Origin: an uncultured Bacteroidales bacterium
Lineage (GTDB): Bacteria > Bacteroidota > Bacteroidia > Bacteroidales > P3
Reading direction: 5' to 3'
DNA: 7,814 nucleotides
NCBI GenBank assembly: GCA_947176325.1
Contig: CAMWQD010000050.1
Coordinates: 1-7,814, forward strand
Shown here one piece after another: positions 1 to 5,917 of the stretch. Every line of letters starts with the position of its first letter. The stretch's first letter is position 1. A model generated the notes under the pieces. The model saw only the letters and a list, made by a program, of their open reading frames with translations. It searched no databases and had not been told where the DNA came from. Position numbers and translations under genes: made by a program.

Positions 1-570
1 ATCCTCAGCCGGAGCGGAACCGCAGTGCGTGCCAAGGCCGTCGTATTCACTCAAAACAAATTCACCGGCAGTAAGAGCGACAACATCCCAATCTTCAACA
101 TTATACGTGGCGCTCGGTGCAGTGGCATCGCACTTACGTTTCATATCAACATCCTTGCCATATTCTTCCTGTTTTCCGGAAATGCCGATAATATCAATCA
201 GTTCTTCTCCTTTAAACAGACCCATCGCATCATCTCCATTGAAGTTCATCACATCGGTTTCGGGCTTAATCGCATCGGGATAAGCAGCCAACAATGTAGC
301 ATCCGATGATTTGTGAAGGAGAACCAAAGCCGTTCCTTTCTTCAAGGTGCCCGTTAAGGCTGTTTCGTATTTCCAACCTTTTCCATTGTTGTCTTGCTTA
401 ATTGTATAGGCAGACAAATCAATATCGGCATCGGTGCCATTGTAAATTTCCAATGCCTTGTTGTTTCCTTTTGTCCCTTCGATATACTCCGAAAAGAACA
501 AATCGGTTTGTGCGGAAACCATGCTCCAGCCCATGAACAAGGCTGCTACACTCATCAAAATTTTTTTCAT
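1..570 (-). CDS. Secreted lamin-tail-domain (LTD) protein, N-terminal part, cut by the window edge
   Basis: An open frame of 190 codons starts at ATG 570-568 and runs without a stop off the left edge. Residues 1-20 form a clear signal peptide: MKK, then a hydrophobic core (ILMSVAALFMGW), then VSA followed by Q21, a common Bacteroidetes cleavage context. Residues about 24-182 match the lamin tail domain, an immunoglobulin-like beta-sandwich. The landmarks are LFFSEYIEGT near the start, NKALEIYNGT (37-46), NGDDAMGLFKG (111-121), IDIIGISG (125-132), and YNVEDWDV followed by YDGLGTH (156-182). In bacteria LTDs occur at the N-terminus or inside large surface or secreted proteins, including extracellular nucleases and type IX secretion cargo, so the missing C-terminal part probably holds the functional domain. 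The function is therefore open. The gene has its own candidate promoter (758-790) and a long structured leader. It is richer in A+T than the genes to its right. Confidence 0.88.
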   Translation of the reverse strand, partial: MKKILMSVAALFMGWSMVSAQTDLFFSEYIEGTKGNNKALEIYNGTDADIDLSAYTIKQDNNGKGWKYETALTGTLKKGTALVLLHKSSDATLLAAYPDAIKPETDVMNFNGDDAMGLFKGEELIDIIGISGKQEEYGKDVDMKRKCDATAPSATYNVEDWDVVALTAGEFVLSEYDGLGTHCGSAPAED

Positions 571-585
571 AGTTTTTTTATTTTG

Positions 586-604
586 GTTTTTGTTTTACAA
601 AAAC
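586..604 (-). repeat. Small perfect inverted repeat beside the LTD-gene start codon
   Basis: Bases 586-592 (gtttttg) and 598-604 (caaaaac) are perfect 7-base inverted copies around a 5-base loop. The element ends 15 bases upstream of the ATG at 570. In the transcript it would form a weak A-U-rich hairpin in the ribosome-binding region. It also overlaps the T-run that follows the larger hairpin at 606-669, so the two elements may act together. A role is inference only; A/T-rich tracts form such repeats easily by chance. Confidence 0.4.
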
Positions 605-605
605 G

Positions 606-669
606 AACTTCGGCGGCGCCTCAGCATAGCTCAAGCAAGCTTGGCTCTGCGTTCGGCTTGCACGAAGTT
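606..669 (-). repeat. Long imperfect hairpin in the LTD-gene leader; possible interspersed repeat or attenuator
   Basis: The outer arms AACTTCG (669-663) and CGAAGTT (612-606) pair perfectly over 7 bases. Inside lie short GC pairings, then an upper stem in which GCAGAGCCAAG pairs with CTTGAGCTATGC (one mismatch and one bulged A) around a CTTG loop. On the minus strand the base of the hairpin is followed by CG and then five T residues (T-run at 603-599), so it has the general form of an intrinsic terminator or attenuator placed between the promoter and the ATG. The wording (GCAAGCCGAACGCAGAGCC, then TGAGGCG) resembles palindromic repeats I recall from intergenic regions of other Bacteroidales genomes; that resemblance is from memory and unverified. 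There is no second copy in this window. Confidence 0.5.
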
Positions 670-757
670 TGGGTTCTTTAGTCTATCACCACATCATCAA
701 AAAAACGCATCATCCCTCCTATCCTACCCCGTAAAAACATCAAATCTTGAGAACGGA

Positions 758-790
758 CAAAGATAACGATTTTTCTACCACATTTCCAAT
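758..790 (-). promoter_or_regulatory. Bacteroidetes-type promoter for the LTD gene
   Basis: On the minus strand, bases 765-758 read TATCTTTG, an exact match to the TAnnTTTG -7 consensus. Twenty bases upstream, 789-786 read TTGG (or ATTG at 790-787 with a spacing of 21), a three-of-four match to the TTTG -33 element at normal spacing. The -33 part lies in the last codons of miaA and the -7 part just beyond its TAG stop. Transcription would start near 750-755 and give a leader of about 180 bases before the ATG at 570. The element explains why the LTD gene can be expressed apart from the upstream operon. Confidence 0.6.
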
Positions 791-1689
791 ACTTTTTTTA
801 TTTGCTCGGAAACAGGCAGATGCCCGTCTATCCAGTGGATTTCGTAGCCGTCTTTCTCCATTTTGCGAAACCAAGTGCGTTGGCGTTTGGCGAATTGACA
901 AATGGCGTGATAGAGGTTCTCCTTCATATCCGCATAGGAGAGTTCGCCCGTGATATATTGCGTCAAAAACTTGTATTCCAATCCATAATATATGAGTTGG
1001 GAGGGGGTGACGCCAGATTGCAACAACGTTTTCACCTCGTCGACCATGCCATTCTCGAGGCGTGATTCCAAACGGGCGCGGATACGGCGGCGGAGGGTTT
1101 CGGGGTCGAAGGAGATACCGATAAGAAGTGCGGGGGGAAGCTGCCTTTCGGGGGCGGGATGAAGTTGCTCGAATTGCAGTATCTCGATAGCGCGCAGGCA
1201 GCGTTCCCGGGTTTCGGTGTCGGTGTGGTTGTGCAGGGGGCCGAAACTGCGGAGAATTTGCTCGAGCTCCGCATCGGTCTTGTCTTCCAATTCTTTACGG
1301 AGGGCGGCGTTGGTGGGCACTTCCCGAAAGTTTTTCTTGCCCAGGGCGGCGCAGAGATAGAGGCCGCTTCCTCCGCAGAGCACGGGAATGCGGCCGCGGG
1401 ACAGCACGTCGGCGCAGGCCGCGTCGAAATCCTTTTGATAGCGGTAGAGATTGTATTCGGTGCCGGCAGGGGCTATATCTATAAGGTGAAAGGGCACGGG
1501 GTTGCCGCCGGAGGTGTATTCGCTCAGATCCTTGCCGGTGCCTATGTCCATGCCGCGGTATACCTGTCGCGAGTCGGCGCTGAGAATTTCTCCGCCCAAA
1601 GCCCGCGCCAGGCCCACGGCGAGCGAGGTTTTCCCGCTCGCCGTGGGCCCCAGCACCCCTAAAATTTTCTTCGCATCATCGCACCGCAT
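775..1689 (-). CDS. miaA: tRNA dimethylallyltransferase (MiaA), Bacteroidales second-type
   Basis: MiaA transfers a dimethylallyl group from DMAPP to N6 of A37, next to the anticodon of tRNAs that read UNN codons; this stabilises codon pairing. The 304-residue product has the normal family length. Visible motifs are the P-loop GPTASGKT (14-21), the DSRQVYRGMDIGTGK block (39-53) with the catalytic-type Asp and Ser, PVPFHLIDI (64-72), GGSGLYL, RERCLRAIEIL and a C-terminal AKRQRTWFRK. The stretch YYGLEYKFLTQYITGEL replaces the LGYRE-type wording of classical MiaA. This matches the form I know as miaA2 in Bacteroides, where two MiaA paralogues occur, so a second copy probably lies elsewhere. The ATG start sits 25 bases after the glycosyltransferase stop, and no Shine-Dalgarno sequence is present. 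The gene ends in TAG. It is probably last in the operon, but a -7 box just upstream could drive it alone. Confidence 0.95.
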   Translation of the reverse strand: MRCDDAKKILGVLGPTASGKTSLAVGLARALGGEILSADSRQVYRGMDIGTGKDLSEYTSGGNPVPFHLIDIAPAGTEYNLYRYQKDFDAACADVLSRGRIPVLCGGSGLYLCAALGKKNFREVPTNAALRKELEDKTDAELEQILRSFGPLHNHTDTETRERCLRAIEILQFEQLHPAPERQLPPALLIGISFDPETLRRRIRARLESRLENGMVDEVKTLLQSGVTPSQLIYYGLEYKFLTQYITGELSYADMKENLYHAICQFAKRQRTWFRKMEKDGYEIHWIDGHLPVSEQIKKVLEMW

Positions 1690-1697
1690 AACACCCG

Positions 1698-1705
1698 CAA
1701 AGGTA
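1698..1705 (-). promoter_or_regulatory. Candidate -7 box (TACCTTTG) directly upstream of miaA
   Basis: Bases 1705-1698 on the minus strand read TACCTTTG, an exact TAnnTTTG match in the 25-base gap before miaA. Only 8 bases separate it from the ATG, so a transcript from here would be almost leaderless. I see no TTTG-like -33 element 19-21 bases further upstream, which lowers confidence; the box may be chance or a weak internal promoter. Confidence 0.3.
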
Positions 1706-1714
1706 AGGAATGAA

Positions 1715-2992
1715 TCAGAATGCGGGGAGGAGGGCTTGGTTTTGTTGCAAATGTCTCTCGCACAGAAATAAATCGTGGCGGAGGGTTTTCCAATCGGATA
1801 GGGTGAGGTCGGAAAGGGAATGTAGGTTTCGGTCTTTCCAATGGGTGCCTATGAAATTGTCGCACAACTCGCTGAGATTTTCCCAATCGCTTTCGGGATT
1901 CTGCGCGTAGGAGGATTTGAGGAATTGCAGGCTGCGCAGGGCGTCGAATTTCTCGAGGCAGGTGCGGATGAACTGTTGGGGGCGGCCTCCGGCGTTGGCC
2001 CTCATCTTTTTCCACCAATCCCGACCAAAGGCTTCTTCCCAAAAATCCAAGGCGGGGTCGGGCGTGCCGCTTTCGAAAAGACGGGGCAAGGCGCGGTAGG
2101 CATCCTGCATCTTCCTGAACAGGGAAAGCGGGTAGAAAGGATATGATACCCAATTATTTTCCAATCCTTTGTTAAGGGCAGGCCCCGTGCCGAAAAACAC
2201 GCGCGTGGAGAGGCGGCAGGAGGGGTGGCTCACGCTCTCGCTGTGGCGGAGCAATGCACCCGTCTTGCGCAGTTTCTGCAAGAAATAAAAGTCTTCGCCG
2301 CTTTTGACGGGCGAAATGCCGCCTATTCTGCGGTAGGCCGTGAGCGTGCAGGCCATAGACGAGCCTACGGCGGTGAAAGCGTAGGGATGTTCGGTGCGCA
2401 TCATCTGCAAGGCATAGGCGCGCATATAGCATTCGTAGTGCAGGAGCGCCGCCGCGTGTTTTTCGGGCAAGTCGTCGGGGAGGTCGTGATAATAGGGGTT
2501 GGCGATGGCCACCGCCTGCGGGTGGGCTTCGAATTGCCGTTGCAGGTCTTGCAGATAGGAATCGGGATAGAGGGTGTCGGCATCCATGCAGACCAAGAGG
2601 GCCGCAGGGTTTTCGGCAAGCCTGGGCGCGGCGGTCTCGGCAAGTTCCGCGGCACAATCCAAGGCCGTGCGCCGCGCCCAGCCCACACCTATATGCTTTT
2701 CGTCCCACGCCTTCCCGGGGCTGAAACGGTCTATCAACACCACTTCAAACCCGAATTTTCCCTGCTTTTGAAATTCCGCAACCTGCTCAAAAACAGCCTT
2801 GTTACACGCGCAGATGCGCAGGTGGCCGGCCTCGCCGTCGTGATAGTAGGCCTCGGGCTGGTTGACGCACACCACCACCGCGCGGGGCTTCAACGTCTGT
2901 CGGTTGAGCGCGAGCAGATTATCGGCCAAACCCGCTTCGTCCATCGCGGGAATGGCTATGAATATGGGGCACGGTGCGGTGGAGGCGGACAT
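1715..2992 (-). CDS. Family 2 glycosyltransferase (GT-A fold), acceptor unknown
   Basis: The 425-residue protein has the layout of a GT2 enzyme. It begins with a nucleotide-sugar binding strand (PIFIAIPAMDE, 9-19). It has a metal-binding DxD motif as DAD at 137-139, in the context LVCMDADTLYPDSYL, and a likely catalytic-base region GGISPVKSGEDFYFLQKL (224-241) with the ED pair at 233-234. The segment HPSCRLSTRVFFGTG (256-270) fits the acceptor or diphosphate region. Residues from about 290 to 425 are predominantly helical-looking and charged, with no obvious membrane segment, so the enzyme is probably cytoplasmic or peripheral. Sugar donor and acceptor cannot be read from sequence; lipopolysaccharide, capsule or glycoprotein synthesis are all possible, and no other glycan gene lies nearby. 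The ATG is only 2 bases after the ksgA stop, so it is almost certainly cotranscribed and perhaps translationally coupled. It ends in TGA. Confidence 0.85.
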   Translation of the reverse strand: MSASTAPCPIFIAIPAMDEAGLADNLLALNRQTLKPRAVVVCVNQPEAYYHDGEAGHLRICACNKAVFEQVAEFQKQGKFGFEVVLIDRFSPGKAWDEKHIGVGWARRTALDCAAELAETAAPRLAENPAALLVCMDADTLYPDSYLQDLQRQFEAHPQAVAIANPYYHDLPDDLPEKHAAALLHYECYMRAYALQMMRTEHPYAFTAVGSSMACTLTAYRRIGGISPVKSGEDFYFLQKLRKTGALLRHSESVSHPSCRLSTRVFFGTGPALNKGLENNWVSYPFYPLSLFRKMQDAYRALPRLFESGTPDPALDFWEEAFGRDWWKKMRANAGGRPQQFIRTCLEKFDALRSLQFLKSSYAQNPESDWENLSELCDNFIGTHWKDRNLHSLSDLTLSDWKTLRHDLFLCERHLQQNQALLPAF

Positions 2993-2994
2993 AT

Positions 2995-3900
2995 TTATTT
3001 GGAAAGGGGTTGCAGGCAGGCGGTGAGGCGGATGTAGTCGCTCACCGAGAGTTGTTCGGCGCGTTTGTCCATATATTCGGCGGGGGGATCTACAAGCGTG
3101 CAGTTCTGCTCCTGTTCTATGTTCTTGAGGGCGTTGCGAAGGGTCTTGCGGCGTTGGTTGAAGGCTTTTTTCACCAAGGCGGTGAAAAGCCTTTCATTGC
3201 ATTCTAACTGCTTGGTTTTATTGCGTGTGAGGCGAATCACGCAGGAGCGTACCTGCGGAGGCGGGTTGAATTCGCAGGCCTCCACGGTAAAGAGGTATTC
3301 GGTATCGTAGAAGGCTTGCAGAAGCACACTCAGAATGCCGTAGGCCTTGCTTCCGGGCGCGGCGCACACCCTCTCCCCCACTTCTTTCTGAAACATACCT
3401 TCGGCAAGGGGGATGCGGTCTCGGTTTTCGAGCACGCGGAAGAGAATTTGCGTGGAGATATTGTAGGGGAAATTTCCGGTGAGCACAAAGTTTTGTCCGT
3501 CAAAAAGTTCCTTCAAGTCCATTTTGAGGAAGTCGGCGGGAAGCAGTTGTCCGTTGCGGGTATGGTCGGGGTATTCGCGGGTGAGATAAATCACCGATTC
3601 GGCATCCACCTCCACCATTTTCACGTTCAGGGAGGGGTCTTCCCAAAGGCAGCGGCTCAACACGCCCATGCCGGGGCCTATTTCGAGCACATTTGTCGGG
3701 GCGGCATTTTCGGCAGGAAAGTCGGATGCGTCGCGGCGCAGGCTGCACGCGGCAAGGCGGTCGAGGGTGCCGTCGGGCATCAGGGCGGGAACATAGGCGG
3801 CGTGTACACAACGGGCTATGACGCGGGCAATCTCCTCACTTTTCAAAAAATGTTGCCCAAAACTTTTCTTGGCTTTGACGGTATGTCCGTATCTTTTCAT
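2995..3900 (-). CDS. ksgA: 16S rRNA adenine-N6,N6-dimethyltransferase KsgA (RsmA)
   Basis: KsgA dimethylates the two adjacent adenines in the 3'-terminal hairpin of 16S rRNA (A1518 and A1519 in E. coli) and acts as a late checkpoint in 30S assembly. I start it at ATG 3900-3898 (301 residues). The frame stays open upstream to 4068, but that part overlaps the TPR gene, while this start gives the expected KAKKSFGQHFLKS at residues 9-21. Motifs are SAM-binding motif I VLEIGPGMG (71-79), acidic VEVDAE (96-101), motif IV NFPYNIS (143-149; the common form is NLPY), GMFQKEVGERV, FNPPPQVRSCVIRL and KKAFNQRRKTLRNAL near the C-terminus. Between the FGQHFL helix and motif I there are about 30 extra residues (roughly 34-68) absent from the usual 265-275-residue enzymes. 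The gene follows the TPR gene by 4 bases and precedes the glycosyltransferase by 2. Confidence 0.96.
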   Translation of the reverse strand: MKRYGHTVKAKKSFGQHFLKSEEIARVIARCVHAAYVPALMPDGTLDRLAACSLRRDASDFPAENAAPTNVLEIGPGMGVLSRCLWEDPSLNVKMVEVDAESVIYLTREYPDHTRNGQLLPADFLKMDLKELFDGQNFVLTGNFPYNISTQILFRVLENRDRIPLAEGMFQKEVGERVCAAPGSKAYGILSVLLQAFYDTEYLFTVEACEFNPPPQVRSCVIRLTRNKTKQLECNERLFTALVKKAFNQRRKTLRNALKNIEQEQNCTLVDPPAEYMDKRAEQLSVSDYIRLTACLQPLSK

Positions 3901-3904
3901 TATA

Positions 3905-5905
3905 TTAATATAACATATCGTGTTCCCGAAGTTGGCGGTAGCGGAGGCGCGCCAAGGGAGCGAGCGCGGAAGCGGGAAAATCGGTAAAGATACGCTGATA
4001 GAGCCGCATCGCCTCCCACCTGTCTGTGGTCTTCTGCATCGCACCCCGCTCACCCCATACCGGCGCACCGAGAGGCGGAAAATCGGCCGGCTTCAGAAAC
4101 TCCGTTTCGGGATCTATCGCTTCCCCCGCCCTCAACTGCAACAATCCTCCCGCCATAAACAAAGCATCGTCGGCCAAAAGGTCGTCGCCGTAGTCGGTAT
4201 AAATCTTCTCCAAGCAACGCAAAGCCTCGTCCACCGAATCCATTTTGAGGAAAATCCGCGCCTTGCGCATATACACATCGTCGAACAAAGCCCCCTCCAA
4301 CGGCATGGTCAGAACCTCGTCGAGCAAGGCCATAGCCGGCGCATACAGACGGCGCAGAAAGAGCAAATCGGCCTTCGCCACCCGCGTCAAACCCTCGTAG
4401 GTGCTGTCGGGATTGCGGTTTTCCTTAATCATCAACGAAAGTTCCATGGCATCGTTGGCAATGAGCTTGGAAGTGGCCGCGCGCAACACGTCAAGCTGAC
4501 TTTCCGCCCATTCGAATTCACCTATATAATAGGAAAGGCGGGCGTTCTGCAATTTGGCGTAGAAACCCTCCGCGTCTTGCTTGAAGTCTTTTTCCACTTG
4601 GCTATAAAGCAAGGTGGCATCCCATACCTTATTATAATAGAGCAGAATATCGGCAAGGTCTATTTTGATGCGCGCCTTTTGGAGCGCGTTGAACGTGCGC
4701 GAATCGAGAGCCTGTTGCAAAATCAGACGCGCACTGTCGGGCTGATGCGTATAGTAGGCGTAGATACGCGCCAGATTGCGGTGCATTTCGGGACGTGCCT
4801 CCCTGCCCAATTCCGCCAGAAGGCGTTTGTATTCCTGTTTTATTCGGTTGATTTGAAGCGAGTCGCGTATGAGGCCGTTTTCCACGCGATGAAAGTAGAG
4901 TTGAAGCAGGTCGATGCGGCTGTTCCGCACCAAGGCCGGGTTGAGCCCGCCCTGCGGCTTGCTGCCTTGTTCGATAAAGTCTTCGTATTGCTCCTGCGCC
5001 AAACCGTCTTGGCCGCTCGATGCCAAACGACTGATTGTCTGATACCATTTGCGGCCCTGATCGCCGAAACGCAGCACATAGGAACGCGCCTGACGCACCG
5101 CCGCCTCGTATTCTCCGTTTTGCAGCAGCGTCCACACAAAAAGATCCTGCACCACGGGGCCGTCGGGTTCGGCCTGGGCTTTCTTGGCCACCCACGCAAG
5201 GATTTCGCGTTTTATTTTGAGGGGATTACGGGCGCCCTCGCCCGCCAACAACGATTGCAGGCGCGCATACACCTCCTCTTCGTGTCCGCTCTCGGCCTGC
5301 ATCCACGCCACATATTCGCCGAGCATCTCATTATACTGCCCGTCCAAGCGGTAGAGGTTGGCCAAGGCCGAAGCATAGGCGGTCGAGGGCGCCCCCGGTG
5401 AGGCAACCCGACGTCCCCGCTTATACACCTCGATAGCGGGTGCGTACAAACGGGTCTTCTCCACCATCGCTTCCGCCAACTCCTCCACCGAAAGCCCCGC
5501 TTGCGAGAAATCGGTTTTCTGCACAATTTCCTGCAACACGGCTTCCGCCTTATTCTTCTGATTTTGCAAAAGATAGTTTTGCGCAAGATCCACTTTCACC
5601 AATACCGGAAGCGCACTTGCCTTCATCTGCCGGCGAATGAGCTTCTCGGCCTTGTCGAATTGGGAGAGCGCTTGCAGACAGCTCAGATAGCCTTGATATA
5701 CAAAAATCTGCGGGTCTTCCTTATAGAGTTCTTCGTAGAGGGCGAGCGCTTTTTCGGTCTGCCCGTCCGAAGCATAACGCCCCGCAAGTTGCAGACGGTT
5801 CGCCTCCTGCGCGTGCAGGCACGCAGGCGCTGCCCCTATCGCGCCCCCGAGGACAAAGGCGAAAAACATCACCCACCTTCTCCAAAAAGGCGCAACAACA
5901 CGCAT
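3905..5905 (-). CDS. Secreted TPR-repeat protein of unknown function
   Basis: The 666-residue product begins with a signal peptide. A basic N-region with RR at 9-10 is followed by a hydrophobic stretch (VMFFAFVLGGAIGAA) and a likely cleavage after A32 (CLHA, then QE). C29 is preceded by APA, which is a poor lipobox, so a lipoprotein is possible but less likely. The mature part is built from helical TPR-like pairs. The clearest is residues 34-65 (with GRYASDGQTEKALALYEEL); others lie around 66-97, 500-580 and the C-terminus, where LYQRIFTDFPAS resembles the repeats of BamD or CpoB-type periplasmic proteins. No catalytic domain is seen, so it is probably a periplasmic or outer-membrane scaffold. 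I chose ATG 5905 because the longer frame begins with TTG at 5917, only 4 codons earlier. It lies 12 bases after serS and 4 before ksgA, inside an operon of translation genes. The biological role is unknown. Confidence 0.82.
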   Translation of the reverse strand: MRVVAPFWRRWVMFFAFVLGGAIGAAPACLHAQEANRLQLAGRYASDGQTEKALALYEELYKEDPQIFVYQGYLSCLQALSQFDKAEKLIRRQMKASALPVLVKVDLAQNYLLQNQKNKAEAVLQEIVQKTDFSQAGLSVEELAEAMVEKTRLYAPAIEVYKRGRRVASPGAPSTAYASALANLYRLDGQYNEMLGEYVAWMQAESGHEEEVYARLQSLLAGEGARNPLKIKREILAWVAKKAQAEPDGPVVQDLFVWTLLQNGEYEAAVRQARSYVLRFGDQGRKWYQTISRLASSGQDGLAQEQYEDFIEQGSKPQGGLNPALVRNSRIDLLQLYFHRVENGLIRDSLQINRIKQEYKRLLAELGREARPEMHRNLARIYAYYTHQPDSARLILQQALDSRTFNALQKARIKIDLADILLYYNKVWDATLLYSQVEKDFKQDAEGFYAKLQNARLSYYIGEFEWAESQLDVLRAATSKLIANDAMELSLMIKENRNPDSTYEGLTRVAKADLLFLRRLYAPAMALLDEVLTMPLEGALFDDVYMRKARIFLKMDSVDEALRCLEKIYTDYGDDLLADDALFMAGGLLQLRAGEAIDPETEFLKPADFPPLGAPVWGERGAMQKTTDRWEAMRLYQRIFTDFPASALAPLARLRYRQLREHDMLY

Positions 5906-5917
5906 AACAACAATCAA

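Noticed and set aside
25..766. Short plus-strand open frames over 25-309, 394-681 and 458-766
   Set aside because: They are opposite the LTD gene or its leader, lack domains, and overlap each other in different frames.
3901..4068. A longer N-terminus for KsgA starting at 4068
   Set aside because: The added 56 residues are Arg-rich, overlap the TPR coding region and lie before the standard KAKKSFGQHFL start; ATG 3900 fits the family.
3920..5401. A 493-codon open frame on the plus strand opposite the TPR gene
   Set aside because: It is antisense to a gene with clear signal peptide and repeat pattern; its translation shows no domain, is rich in His, Gln and Arg, and reflects G+C-rich codon use on the other strand.
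5906..5917. A TTG start for the TPR protein at 5917
   Set aside because: It adds only four residues before an ATG at 5905 that begins a normal signal peptide; no feature favours TTG.
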